Below are positions 36,165 through 47,934 of a DNA stretch of 64,000 nt, one piece after another. The stretch is taken from NCBI GenBank assembly GCA_002077065.1, contig NAJO01000016.1, positions 186,001-250,000 on the forward strand, written 5' to 3'. The first letter of the stretch is position 1, and each line of letters starts with the position of its first letter. The notes beneath the pieces are model-generated. The model had not been told where the DNA came from and did no database searches. It saw only the letters and a list, made by a program, of their open reading frames with translations. This stretch comes from Cryoendolithus antarcticus. Its lineage: Eukaryota; Ascomycota; Dothideomycetes; Cladosporiales; Cladosporiaceae. The translations under genes and the position numbers were made by a program.

Positions 36165-38071
36165 CTATGCAATCCAAAACCAAATCTTCTCCATAATATT
36201 CTTTGGGATCTGCTCCGGCCAGATCTCCGCATCCAACGCCGCCTTGCCAGTCCAGATATCCGCCTCCGCAGGCTTAACAAACTTCGTGCGCTTAAACACG
36301 CGCCAGAAAGCGTAGAAAGCAAAGTACGTGGCGACCATGATGTAGGCGGTGACGAAACCTTCCACATCCCAGGAGCCGCGCGTGAAGACCTCCCAGCCGT
36401 TGAAAAGGATGATGATGCTGAAGAAGACGAGTGCGATCCAGGCTGTATAGGGGGCCCAGATTGCGACGAAGGGCTTGTCGCTGTCTTGGACGCCTTGGGC
36501 GCGGCAGGCTTTGCGGAAGCCGAGGAAGGCGATGAGGGCGGAGACCCAGGTGAAGAGGGAGGTGATTGTGGTGAGCTGGTTGAAGAGTCAGTTTTGTCTT
36601 CTACAGTTCTGGAAAGGGTCAAGTTACTTACAGTCAAGAACCAGCCGAAGACGGTACTCGCGCTGGAGGCGACGGTCATGTAGGTCAGGAGACCGATAGA
36701 GCAGGTAATCAAAACGCAGTAGATCGGCACGCCGGCCTTGGTGCACTGAAGCAGGAAACGGGGAGCTTGACGGTTCTGCGCGAGGGCGAACAGGTAACGG
36801 GATCCTGTGAACAGGAAAGCGTTGCCAGACGACGAGGCGGAAGTCAGGATGACGGCGTTGATGATGTGAGGGAGAACTGGAATGCCGGCACGCGAGACAG
36901 CGATGACCCAAGGGGATGCTAAGAGTGAAGTGAGTACCCTGGCCAATCGAATTTAATCATGGATTGAACTCACCTCTGGCACCTCCTCCGTTAGTGAGAC
37001 GCTCATCATTAGCCGGGACAGTGACACCGATGGCCAGGGACCCGAGGACGTAGAAGAACAGGATACGCCAGAACACCCTGCGCACAGCCTTGGGGATGTT
37101 CTTGCGCGGGTTCTCGGCCTCACCAGCAGCAACAGCCACCATCTCCACGCCACCGTAAGAGAACGCAGCGTTGACGAGCGTAGAGAAGACGCCCAAGAAT
37201 CGGCCGGTATTCTTGTTGCTAGTGTTGTGGTATGCCTTCATGGCCTCATACGGGCTCTTCCAATAGCGGAAACCAAGTCTGCCTTGGCCGTCTGGCTGAC
37301 CGCGGTTGGGCGATCCACCGAGATCGATGATGAATGCGAGGAGTAGCAGGCCGACGATTGTGACGATCTTGACTGAGGCGAAGATGAACTCGGCCTCACC
37401 GTAGATCGAAACTGCGAAGATGTTTAGGCAGAGAATGACGACCAGGATGATTGAGATCCAAACAGCTTGGTTAATGGTGTCGTTCCAGAAACCGATGACG
37501 ACTGCCGCAGCGGAGATCTCAGCGCAGAGGGTGAGAGATGCGGAGATCCAGTTGTTCCAGCCAACGGCGAAACCCATAGCCGGGTCGACATAGCGCGCGC
37601 AGTACTGGGGAATAGCTCCCGGAAGTGGTAGCCATGCGGCCATCTCGCCGAGGCACTGCATCATTGCCCAGATGGCGATACCGGTGAGAGTGTAGCCGAG
37701 AAGCACAGAGAGAGGGCCATAGTTGGCGAACGCCGTGCCGATACCCAAGAAGAGACCAGTACCGATCGTTCCACCAAGCGCGATGAATTGAATGTGGCGG
37801 GATTTGAGGCCACGCGCAACATAGCCGTAGTGCTCAGCGTCAGAGATGTCGCCGTACAGATCAGCAGCCTCGCCTACAGCGACGTTGTTCTCCTTCAGAC
37901 CTTCGCCGTGTCAGCATATATGGTGTGCGCCTCGACTAAAGGCGTTGTCTTACCTGGAATGGAGCTCTTGCGATGGCCATTGCCGATGCCATTGCCGTTC
38001 TGGTGGTCATACCCATTCGAGTACCCAGCCTCGCTGGCGTACGCCGTGTTCTTCTCCGGATCGAAGCTCAT
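36165..38071 (-). CDS. Amino-acid permease (APC superfamily, YAT type)
   Basis: Four exons (37954-38071, 36974-37900, 36632-36918, 36165-36575; GT-AG introns of 53-56 nt) give 580 residues, typical of fungal plasma-membrane amino-acid/proton symporters of the Gap1/Dip5 group. The hydrophilic N-tail (MSFDPEKNTAYASEAG) precedes the family signature LKSRHIQFIALGGTIGTGLF at the first helix. GEMAAWLPLPGAIPQY lies near helix 3, followed by the SYGGVEMVAVAAGEAENPRK consensus. About twelve membrane segments are apparent. The C-tail ends EKIWFWIA. The long antisense and alternative frames in the region are artefacts. Substrate range cannot be told from sequence. Confidence 0.93.
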
Positions 38072-40088
38072 GGCGTAGGTTGTGCCGCAGGTTCACCCAA
38101 CACAGGGGAGTGAGTGAGTGTACGCAGGGGTGGTCGAGCCGATGATGTAGTCGAGAATACCACGACGTCGCACAAATGTTTCCGACGCAGTGGCTGAAGC
38201 TCTACCGTCCTTGCTTCGGCTTCGCTGCACAACCCTAGACGACCACGTGAAGAGGGAAAGCAGAAACCGCAAACGTTAGGAATACGCGACGAGCACGAGC
38301 GAGGGCTGTAGCGTTGTCTTTGTATTTCTCATGCACGCACTACCAACACCACCTCCGCAAACCGAGTGCTACCTGGCGATCACCGCTTGGGCCGACAACC
38401 ACTACGACCTCGCCTCTTTGCCCGCTAGCCCCAGACAGGCAGTGGTCGCCCACTTTTCTTCCTCCCACCCTGCAGAGCCCCGGCAGCGAGGCCCAGAGCC
38501 ATGCTCGATTGGCGCTACGGCTGCGGGCATAGCCATGCACGCGGATCGTGCTAGGCTGAACGCAGTAAGAAAGCCTTTGCGTGTGAGGTGAGCATTTGTA
38601 CTAGTGAGAGAGCACGCGCGATAAGCAACGTCTGTGCGAACGCTGGGCGGACTTGGGAGCGTTACGAGCGTGGCGAGGCACCACATGGAGACACACAACC
38701 GTGACAAAGGTTTGGCTTTCATCGCGCGTCGGCTCCACTGCTGCCCCAGAGCTAGCAATGACCTAGACCTTGTGCTCCACGACAGCAAGCCTTGGCCGAC
38801 GCTTAGTGGAACGACAGCGTAGATACTGCTTTTGCCGCAGAGAACATCTCTGCAACCTCAGGAACGATGGGCAGAGCACTAGAATTCACCCGACCACCGC
38901 CACACACGACCCCTCGTACATCACGCGCCGTCAAATCCCTCGAGTTGCCTCCGTCAAATCACGCGAAACGGCACAGGCGCACAGATCCGACGCGCAGATA
39001 AGCTAACCCGTAACTAGCAAGCTTCTCGAATCCAACGGCGCGGCAGCGCGGCAGAAAGATAAGAGCTCGCAAGCCATCCCTTGTCATTGGCTTGATGGTG
39101 ATTGGCGAAACTCTACCTGCGCGACATCGGGCAAACCCGAGCGTTCGAGATTCATGTCCTGGTGCGACGGCTGCGATCCTGCAGCCCTATTTCACCGATG
39201 CTGAGGCTCGAGTATGGCCGACGGGATGACATGTGGGCCGAGGGAGATATCAACGCGTGTAGGTGATGGGAAGGGGAAGTGCTGCCGATGGGGGGCTGAT
39301 TTGTGGTTCCTCAGATTGCGACATTTAGCAGAGGTGTTGCCGAGAGGCTCGGCGCGACGAGAGTCTGGGGAGTGACCTGCCTTTCTGGGACTTCAGGTGG
39401 TCTGAAGGAATGGTCTTCATGCTGCAACTTCGCGTAGATCGAAGGCTGTGTCATACTTGCACTGATGACTCGAACCAAGTCCGACATGCGACTCATGCTG
39501 CAAATGTACTACATGAAAGATGAAGGTGGGGTTGATGATTGTTCTATCAGCAGGGAATATTGGCGACACGTGACGATGAACAAACCATCCTGCTCTGGAC
39601 CGCTGGACTCCGACATAAAGCAGACAGCTCGTGCACATAACGAAATGAAGTGCTTCTACGAACTGCGTCAGCGCGGACCAAGGATTAAGCAATTTGCTGA
39701 GTGCGTCACTGGAGGCCCAGTTTTTGACTGCGACACTGAATGTCGATTGATGAAAGGGTCCTGTACCTGACCCAGCATGCAAAAAGATGACCAACGACCT
39801 CTATGGGTTCATTCGCTATGTCAAGCGCGAATGGCAAACGGCTGGTTTCCTACGGCCAGTCTATATAACATTTCTCCGTCCCGTGAGCTTAGATGGCTTT
39901 TCGGTACTGGCAGCGACACCTTGGCGGCATTGACGTGCCCTTCACCAATCTCTCGGATACAGGGAGAGGCGAAGGCAGTGGAAGCAACGGATACGCCTTC
40001 ATGTTTCCTACAATAGTATCGCCAGCATCAAATCAATACCGAGCACACATCCTGTTTCGCAATTCGTGTAAGCAAAAATCCCCTTTTC
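38072..40088. other. Intergenic region
   Basis: 2 kb between the permease start and the 3' end of the rvt gene. Short open frames lack motifs. It presumably contains the permease promoter; nothing else recognised. Confidence 0.4.
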
Positions 40089-43055
40089 CTACTCTTGCCA
40101 CTTCACCCTCTCCCCCCTGTACAGCTCCGCCATCCCCATCGGCAGCAATCCAGCATCCACGATCTTCAACCCGCCAAATCTCTCGATGAGCTCCGGCCCA
40201 TACACAACAGCGACCCACTTCCAGTACGCCGACATCATGAAGAATCGCATGATCTTGCCGGGGTACACGTTGACAGATTCCAACGCCGTGTATACACTAT
40301 CATGGGAGTTCAGGTCCACCGCTGACTCGGACGGTTTCTGCAAGAGCTGTGTCCAGATGTCTACCAAGCTGTCGCTGTAGCTCGCAGGCAAAGTTTCGCG
40401 GAACTTGGAGTACTCCTCATACGAGAAGAACGTCTCGTGGTCCTCGGGCCTGAATTCTGGGTCAAGTACTTTGCCATAGCGGCGCTGGACTTTGCCGTCC
40501 TCGAAGGTCTTCTTGGCGGAAAGGTAGGCGGCTTTCTCCGCTGCGAAGACGTCCGAGAATAGCTTTGGGAAGTCTGAGATGACTGTGTCGCGGAGCTGGA
40601 GGAGGGTGATGAAGGGACTCTGGATCTCGAGGCCGCCGAGCTCGCTGGGAAAGAAGAAATAGCCGTCGGGGATGTCTGGAGTGTTGAAGCGTTCGGCGAT
40701 GACTTGCTGAAGATGCTGAATGATGTTGGAGTGTTGGTCGGCTTTGCCGTCGAGAAAGGCTTCTTGTTGGATTCTCTGATGCGTGGCCAGCATGTCATCG
40801 ACATGTTGCCTGCCGAAGCAATTCGCCGACTCGCCGAAATTCGAAGAGAAGAACGTCGAGGCGTACGAATTCCATACTTGGACAAAATTGAACACGCTGC
40901 TGCCTGAGTGCTTCAGCTGTCGCTTGAGCTCACCAATATGTTTATCCACCATCTTCTGGTCGATCGCGAAGCGACCGGACGCCGGGTCAAGCGCGATCAT
41001 GCCCCATCGGATGCGGCCTTGAGGTAGCTTATCACCAGGATCTACAGACTCGAGCCTGTATTCTGACTGAGCACTGCCGCTTGTCCGGCGTATGACTGCA
41101 GAACCTGTATGATTCTCACTCAGCTTCAAGCCGACGGTGCCAGTGAAGCTCTTCACGATAGACCACGCCTCGGCACAGACCTGTGGCTTGGATGACCAGA
41201 ACCAAAGGTCGTCATTGACGCGGAAGAGCAGCTCACCCTCGGCATTCTGATTGATCAGAAAGTCCAGGCTGAACAAGACAACATCCGCGAACATCTCGCT
41301 GAGCACATGCGAGGACGGCGTTCCCGTCAAGCGTTGGCGTGGCTTAGCTGTGGGCTCATCGTGGAAGCGGAGAGGTGCCTCGAGGAAGCGAGTAAAGAAG
41401 CCGAGCCACTGCTTCGGCACGCCGAGATACTCCGTTACAGCTAGAATGGTAGCATGTGGCAAAGAGGGATACAGGTCCTGGATCTGAGTCCGGAACGCCG
41501 CAAGGCCACCAGTCGTGCGGGTGCTAAGATGTATGTCTGTGGACAGCAAGCGCAACAACTGCTTCTTCGCAGCCATGGTACTCATGGGCGGATTAGATCC
41601 AGCATCGTCAAAGCCAGTGGCTCCGTCATCGAAAAGCCCATACCCCACATCTTCATCGCTCTCATCGTCCTCATCAGCGTAAGCCTCGGCGGACGCAAAG
41701 CGGTTCGCCGACGGTGCGCTCTTCCTCGCGGCCATGGAAGCCATCTGCCTCCTTGGCGCCTGCTGCTGCACGGCCTTGCGAGCAGTCTGCTTGGTCCTTC
41801 GAGGCATCTGCTGCACCATGTCCATTTCCACGCCCTCTGCTTCTTCGAGATCGAGCTCGGCTTCCTCATCGCCTTCAGCGTCATCGCGCTGCTGATACGG
41901 CGAAGTCATGAGCTGAGAGACGAAATAATCTTCGCGGTAGGTCTTCCGCTTCTCCACTGCCAGTGTCCTCCCACCAGGAAGAATGCCAAGATAGTACTCT
42001 CTCCGCTTCCTTTCAAGCGGCGTCATGGTCTCACCTGCCAGCTTCCAGACGTCTTTAGTATTCTGGAAGGCACGGAGAGCATCACGCCAGAAGATTGACC
42101 AGTAGACACCGATTTGGTGCAGGAATAATGCCTGCAGCACGTCCTCTTGCATGAAGATCTGGTAGCTCCCGTTCAGGTTCCGGCGCTCTTCCAAGATAAC
42201 TTCATCGCCCCAGGACCAGGTATCGATCGAGTCGAGTCTCATGTTCAGCACGTCCGCGACTTCTCGAAGGATGGTGTCGCTGTCTCGAAAGCTACGAAGG
42301 GCATCACGCTTGTCTTGAGTCAATAGGTCCGAAGCCAGCAATCCTTTGATGGCCCACTTGAGTGTTTCGGTGTTGAATCCCTTCGACTGGCGGATGGTAT
42401 CACCGAACTTGGTGGCCTTGTCTCGCATGTCCTTGAGAGCTTTGTGAAGAACTCGACTCTCGGTCTCTCGTGGTTCGAATAGGTCACTGAGAAGCTTAGA
42501 GATCTCGGCTTTGTCCACGTAGGTGGCGACGAAGACACCTTCCTCCCACTTGGCACGAGCCTCGAGTTTCTTGGCACCTCCAACATGCTCGAAGTCATCT
42601 TCGCCGCTTGTGGGCTTCGCCTTCGGATTCTTAGCAGCAACAGACTCATTCGTGAGCTGTCCATACAGCCAGGCGAAGGCATACTTGGCAGATTGCTGCT
42701 CCACATGACCAACAAGTCTGTCTTGCCACTGCTCGAGGATCTTCACGGAGAAACTCGGATCATACTTCGCCTGAGTGAAGACACGATCGAGAGTCTGCAG
42801 CTCGATGGAGATGGACACCTTGTCTTGGTCAGATGATCGTACGACCTTGCCGTCCTTTATGGTGATGTTGAAGGCTCGGCGAACAAGTTCGGCGACGGCG
42901 GGAAGGGTCTCTTCGACATCTTGTTCCTTGGCTAGGACGGCCTTGATTCTCTCGCGATGGTCTTCGAAGACTCGGCGCTGCTTGTCGAGCTCGGTGAGCT
43001 TCGTCTGGGTAATCTCTTGCAGAGTGGTGGAGAACAGGCTACCCTGCGAAGACAT
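40089..43055 (-). CDS. rvt: Reverse transcriptase-related cellular gene, rvt type
   Basis: Single-exon 988-residue protein with no transposon features around it: no endonuclease, no integrase, no terminal repeats. The C-terminal half carries reverse transcriptase core motifs in order. These are a motif A-like QDLYPSLPHATIL, motif B-like TGTPSSHVLSEMFADVV, motif C RVNDDLWFW with Asp615-Asp616, and motif D-like GTVGLKLSENHTGS. The long N-terminal half (about 400 residues, partly helical) and an acidic/basic low-complexity insert before the RT core match what I know of rvt genes. These are described as single-copy domesticated RT-related genes in fungi, bdelloids and some bacteria; their Neurospora member is induced by amino-acid starvation and translation inhibitors. 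I chose the ATG at 43055 (MSSQGSLFST). The frame is open to 43199, but the upstream part looks like leader sequence. Biological function is unknown. Confidence 0.78.
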   Translation of the reverse strand: MSSQGSLFSTTLQEITQTKLTELDKQRRVFEDHRERIKAVLAKEQDVEETLPAVAELVRRAFNITIKDGKVVRSSDQDKVSISIELQTLDRVFTQAKYDPSFSVKILEQWQDRLVGHVEQQSAKYAFAWLYGQLTNESVAAKNPKAKPTSGEDDFEHVGGAKKLEARAKWEEGVFVATYVDKAEISKLLSDLFEPRETESRVLHKALKDMRDKATKFGDTIRQSKGFNTETLKWAIKGLLASDLLTQDKRDALRSFRDSDTILREVADVLNMRLDSIDTWSWGDEVILEERRNLNGSYQIFMQEDVLQALFLHQIGVYWSIFWRDALRAFQNTKDVWKLAGETMTPLERKRREYYLGILPGGRTLAVEKRKTYREDYFVSQLMTSPYQQRDDAEGDEEAELDLEEAEGVEMDMVQQMPRRTKQTARKAVQQQAPRRQMASMAARKSAPSANRFASAEAYADEDDESDEDVGYGLFDDGATGFDDAGSNPPMSTMAAKKQLLRLLSTDIHLSTRTTGGLAAFRTQIQDLYPSLPHATILAVTEYLGVPKQWLGFFTRFLEAPLRFHDEPTAKPRQRLTGTPSSHVLSEMFADVVLFSLDFLINQNAEGELLFRVNDDLWFWSSKPQVCAEAWSIVKSFTGTVGLKLSENHTGSAVIRRTSGSAQSEYRLESVDPGDKLPQGRIRWGMIALDPASGRFAIDQKMVDKHIGELKRQLKHSGSSVFNFVQVWNSYASTFFSSNFGESANCFGRQHVDDMLATHQRIQQEAFLDGKADQHSNIIQHLQQVIAERFNTPDIPDGYFFFPSELGGLEIQSPFITLLQLRDTVISDFPKLFSDVFAAEKAAYLSAKKTFEDGKVQRRYGKVLDPEFRPEDHETFFSYEEYSKFRETLPASYSDSLVDIWTQLLQKPSESAVDLNSHDSVYTALESVNVYPGKIMRFFMMSAYWKWVAVVYGPELIERFGGLKIVDAGLLPMGMAELYRGERVKWQE

Positions 43056-43186
43056 GATGATAGACTTCGTTGAATATTTCCAGTCAGTTTGTGGGTGACG
43101 AGTGCGACTTGCAGTACCTTGGACCGGGCAGCTATGAGTATGAAGAGAGAAGGAAGAAGTGAGGATCGGAGACGAATTTGTAAAGG

Positions 43187-43194
43187 TATATATA
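43187..43194 (-). promoter_or_regulatory. TATA element upstream of rvt
   Basis: TATATATA at 43187-43194, about 135 bp upstream of the chosen rvt start. It fits an inducible promoter with a leader of roughly 100 nt. Confidence 0.4.
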
Positions 43195-43831
43195 CTCACT
43201 ACGAAGTAGCAGAGCTACACCTACAAGGCAGCAACCGCCGCACGGGTACCTGCATAACCGCACGATATCTGCAGCTAAACCGGTATAGCTGCTGCTGTGC
43301 CGTCCTTACAGCTCGTGACTCGACCTACTGCGCCGCGACATTGCTTGAGTTTGTTGAACATCATGCCCTCAGGCAGCAGCGGCCTCCGAGATCTGCAATA
43401 GTCCAGTCAGACTGCAAATTACGCGTGTCTGGTATGAAAGGTGTGCAGTCATGGATTGCTTAGTACCATCAACGTCTTGTCTGGTCCCGTGGCAGAACAC
43501 TGCGACCCCGACCTACGTGGAACACATAACATAGAGCCGCAGAGATCATACCAATTCGATAGTGCAGGCGCACCGTGGTAAGGATGTATCGAACAGGGTA
43601 CAGAGTCCCAAACGATGACGAGAGGCCGAATGAGCTTGTGACGGCCGGCGGCACAGGGCAACTTGCCGGATATGCTGTCGTAGTCACGATCAGGGTAGCG
43701 GAGAGTGCTGACGTGGGGCATTCGGGAGTCGTGATATTCTCCGGTGCTGCTGAAGAATTCGTAAGTGATCGCAATCCCGGAGTCGTAGATGATGCAGAGG
43801 TGAAATCCTAAAGCGCATTGGTGCAGCTCTA
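43195..43831. other. Intergenic region, rvt promoter side
   Basis: Between the rvt promoter and the 3' end of the Ser/Thr-rich gene. It includes a single TGACTC (43318-43323), a partial match to the Gcn4/CPC1 core, not enough alone to call a site. No gene recognised. Confidence 0.35.
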
Positions 43832-44979
43832 TCAGTCGGTGTAGGAAGTATAAGAAGTCACTGTTGTGGTAGCCGGTGCATCACACTGCGAGCCAGGGTC
43901 TCTGAGGTAGGTCGTCCTAGTCTGCCAGATCACACTAGTGATGGCAGTCAAGCTACCGCTAGACATGATGTATATGCTACTCGCAGTGCTCGAAAATGAG
44001 ACGCTGGCCAAGCCCTCACTACACACTGAGGGATCCGCCGCGCTCTGCATCTCAGTCTGAGTTACCATAACAGTCACTAATGAAGCCAGCACATTCGCTG
44101 CAGGACAGCTGACACTGCTACCAACGACACAGGATGTGATCATGCGCTCAGAAACCAAGCCGCCTGAGCTTGTGGTTGACCAAGCACTCTCCACATTTGA
44201 TGAGCGTGACGACAGACTCAAGGAGATCGCCTCGCTTCTGGAGCTGATAATGTACTTGGTCTCTGTGATGAGCATAGTGACAGGCGCGAGAGTCGAGACG
44301 ATCGCAGAGCAGCTGGCATTGCTGATCGTTGTGTTCACCAACGGCCCAGAAGTGACGGAAGGTCCATCGGACGGCCCCGTCACTGACACTGTGATTGTAA
44401 GCGGCGACGGACAAGTCTCATGTAGCAGCGAAGACATGTATGTTATCGCGGTGGAGGAGCCAGGTAGTGCCTGCCTCAGTCCAGGGACATCTGGCATTGC
44501 AGCCGATGTTGGTGACGCCATCGGATCGTCACTTCGTAGAGACTACTCATCGCTGTTCGATGGTACGCCACTGTCGGTGTGTACCAGGCTCGTGATGCTG
44601 TCGATCGTGAGAGTACCTGAGCATGGCCAGCTCCGACAGCGGGTTGTCCTGTGGGGGTTGCTTGCGGGGACGCACCATGAGGGAGAGAATCGGTTGTTGG
44701 AAACACCGTCGTGTGGTCGCCATCCGATGTGACAGTTCCCGCGCCAACAGCCTGCGCACTCGGCGTAGCAGTAGCTGGACTGAATCCTCCGGAGCCCAGA
44801 TCAGAAACAACAAACGTGGATGCATTGGAGATGTAAAGAAACACAGTGCTCGGCCGTGTGCTGCAGGATCGGGTGGCCGTGACTGTGACGAGGTTACTCG
44901 AAAGCGTGGAGGTCGTATTGTCGCCTTGCGCAGCGCAAGAGAGTAGTGACGCGAACCATACTGCGCGCAAGAAGCGCAT
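43832..44979 (-). CDS. Ser/Thr-rich secreted or wall-associated protein
   Basis: Two exons (44617-44979 and 43832-44542, 74-nt GT-AG intron, phase 0) give 357 residues. The N-terminus MRFLRAVWFASLLSCAAQG is a clear signal peptide. The mature part is about one third Ser/Thr with scattered Asn-X-Ser/Thr sites and a few spaced cysteines. There is no hydrophobic C-terminal tail that would support a GPI anchor. Composition suggests a heavily O-glycosylated mucin-like surface or secreted protein. I do not recognise a family. The alternative frame reading straight through the intron to 44476 is less likely, because the spliced frame keeps the composition. Confidence 0.6.
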
Positions 44980-46481
44980 CGCATGAAGGCGCTACGCTGG
45001 CCTTTGGGCGGCCGCCTCAAGAAGCATGAAGCACGCGCAGCGTCGGAACTGCACGCTAATCGTACCGTAGGACAGAAGAGCCGACCGAGATGTTGTCGCG
45101 AGTAGAGAAAGCCAAGCATGGCACCGCAGCGTCTAGCAAGGAGCCGCAACATTCCAGGCAAGTCTGAAATGCCGCTGTTCCATTAAGAATGAGCCCAGCC
45201 GTTTAGCAGGCGCTTAGCAATTACCCACAACCAGCAAGTTGGGGTTGGACAGTCGACCACATCAGCGGTCTCACTTGGCAGTCGCGCTTGAGATGGTGAC
45301 AAGGAATGGAGAACGTGATAGTCATCACAAAAGAAATGAGGAATATCCACTTAATAGATCAATGCGTCTGTATCAAGAATTTTCTACTCGCAGGGGTCAC
45401 TTGACAGAACTTCCTTGAGTGCATTTGCCATGGCTGTATTGTCAGTCGATTCGACCTGACATTACCCTCTGCTCATGAAGCGTATCATGGAGACCTCGCA
45501 GCGAGTCTGCTTTTCCCTGATCTACTGTGAGACGGTACGAACCAAGACGTGCCGTTGAAACGGAGCATTATGTCCGAGATGGTCTGTGTCATCGTGTACC
45601 TTTCCTAGTCGTGACAGGTGTTCAAGTCAAGTCCATTGAGCGGACATTGGTTGTGCGCTCCATTGCCCCGGTGCTTCAAGCGCCCTTTGTGTCTGATAGC
45701 TACTACGAGGCATGTCTTGTGGCAGCTCTGTCGCCAACTGCGTGGAGTTAACAGACGCATCGTAAGCCTGAAACAGAGGCCGGCGTGTTGGAAGGGTTTG
45801 CGTCTCGACTTCGAGTAGACAGCAACGGCAGGACAGAGGACGACCGTGGTCTGATTTATTGAAGAAGCGTGCGAAGCAATAGTGGAAGAGGAGGTGAAGT
45901 TGGAAGCCCGTACACGCGACACGCGCTCACGCGCGTTCTGAACTTCAGGGGCATACGGCTTCGGGACTTGGTCCCGAAGCCGATGGACGCGATTTGGCGG
46001 GCCGACGTGCGCTTGGCACCGCCGAGGCGCCGCTAAACATCCATGAAGTACCAACGGACATCGGTATTTCCTTTGCTTACAACGACTCTGTAGCAGAGGT
46101 GAATGCTCCCATCGGCCAAGCCATGGTCATGAAGCATCTTATTGGACCGTCATTGAGAGACTTGACTTGAGTGGATGACAAGAACGTTCGCATGGTTTCT
46201 CCCGATACTCTTGTGTTCTGAGCTCACCGGCGCCGTTGAGCTTACAAAAGCATGGCCACGCTCAACAGTATGGAGAAATGGAAATGTGGGGCCGTGATGT
46301 GAGGCTTCCTGTTCTTAACAAGGCTCAGCCGTATATGCTACGTGCGTACAGACCCTGAATTATCACTACAATCGAACACCCGAGCAATGGCGCCTGTAGC
46401 GAAGGCGTCCCGAATGGACAGAGCTACACCGTATCTGCGACTGATCAGTGAGAGCACGCATAGTAACGTTCGAGGTTTCAC
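44980..46481. other. Intergenic region
   Basis: 1.5 kb between the start of the Ser/Thr-rich gene and the 3' end of the mtr-type permease. Open frames are short and lack motifs. Confidence 0.4.
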
Positions 46482-47934
46482 TCACGTGCCGCCGATCACC
46501 ATGAATAACCCCAGTAACATGATGAAAACATGGAAGCCGTACAAGGCTTTGCCGGCAGCTGGACCTGAGCGGGCGGACCGGAAGTCGTACATCCACAACA
46601 GCGCAGGGAAGATCAGACTGAACGGCGCAAAGCACAGCGATCCTGCCAGACCGAGCAAGTAGTTCAATATAGGCACTGCTTCCGCCACGATAAAGCCTAG
46701 AGCCCCCAGCAGTAAGTTCAAGCCAAGCCAGGTTGACCAATGCACTACGCTGTTCGACTGTAGGTGCTTCGAGTCGCGTAGTGTCCAAACAAAGACCAGT
46801 TTCGCGGCGACGTGCTGGTAAATACCTACACCGATAACAAGACCAGGTAAGGCAATGCCATAGGAGATCTTCTTGAACATCGTACCGGCGCTCCCAAATG
46901 CGGGCGTAGAGAGCCACACTCCACACCAACGATAGGTCACAAGCGAGAAGGTGAGGTAGAGCGACACAACGAGGATCCCAGCGACCAGCGCAGCCTTGCG
47001 GTAGTCCTTCGGCCGTCGCATCTCGGAGATCACCGGCAGATACATGGAGCTGCCACTGCACGAGATGAAAATGTTCGCTGACGCTGTAATGCCAGCGATG
47101 AAGGTAGGGTACGCGATCGGAGCCCAGCCCAAATCAAAGTCTCCCGTTGGCGGAGCTGCTGCTGGTCGGTCTTGCTGAGTGACCGCGACGACGAAGATGA
47201 AGACTGCGATGAAGAAGGTGATGAACCCGGCCCAAGTCAGCCACCCAAGCCGCGAGAACGTTCGGATTGATGAGCAGCCAGTGATGAGAACGGCGGCCAC
47301 AGCGCTAAATGCCACGGTGCATGCGCCATGCTCTGACAGTGCGTTGAATGCGGTCGAGATCGAGACGATGCCAGCCGCTGTAATGAGCACCTGAGCGACG
47401 AGGATCTGTGCTCCGACAAGTGCTCGTCCGATGCGACCCCAGAGTAGGCCCATCATGTCGGCAAGTGCTATCTCGAGTGTCAGTTGGAGCAGATGTCGGA
47501 TATGGAAGTCGATCGAAGCGTACTATGGCATTCTGGATGTCGATTGTGGAAGTCGCCCAATACAATAGCCGTATCTGCAACACTCAGCTTCAGCCTTCGT
47601 AAGCAGTGCTAGTAGTGCTCACAAGTATTGAGTGCGCCCCAGCCAACGATCGAGATCGCGCCGCCTACAGCACCCTTCCGTAGCGTCAGTGAACAATTAG
47701 GTCATAGAATAAGGCGTAGCATACCAGCGTCGCCAACGCTCCAGGTACAGCGAGAATGCTCATGGCGAATTGGATCTTGAGGAATACGACCGCAGCTCGT
47801 TGCCAGCTGACGGTCCTAAATTGCACACCGCCATCGATATCTTTCTTGAACACTTCTCGCACTTCGAGATCGGCCTCTTTGTCGTACTCGATATCGGAGG
47901 CACGAACGTGCGGACTAATGTTGTCTTTCTCCAT
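46482..47934 (-). CDS. Neutral/aromatic amino-acid permease, AAAP family (mtr type)
   Basis: Four exons (47725-47934, 47623-47674, 47524-47574, 46482-47467) give 432 residues; introns are GT-AG of 50-56 nt. The hydrophilic N-tail ([20 protein letters not shown]) leads to [20 protein letters not shown] and [16 protein letters not shown], the family's first helices. The short exons encode [18 protein letters not shown], a hallmark of the Neurospora mtr-like group, then [11 protein letters not shown]. About eleven membrane helices follow to the end ([12 protein letters not shown]). It would import neutral or aromatic amino acids at the plasma membrane, or move them across the vacuole. The 51-52-nt middle exons are easily missed by gene callers. 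Confidence 0.88.

Noticed and set aside
36044..36946. 300-codon minus frame with Ser/Pro-rich tail overlapping the permease
   Set aside because: It reads through the permease's third intron into the wrong frame; the spliced model gives the conserved sequence.
40089..43055. Retrotransposon
   Set aside because: No endonuclease, integrase, RNase H, gag or terminal repeats were seen; the frame is intact and the flanks look single-copy.
43318..43323. Gcn4/CPC1 site upstream of rvt
   Set aside because: Only TGACTC followed by G, not the full TGACTCA; one partial match is expected by chance.
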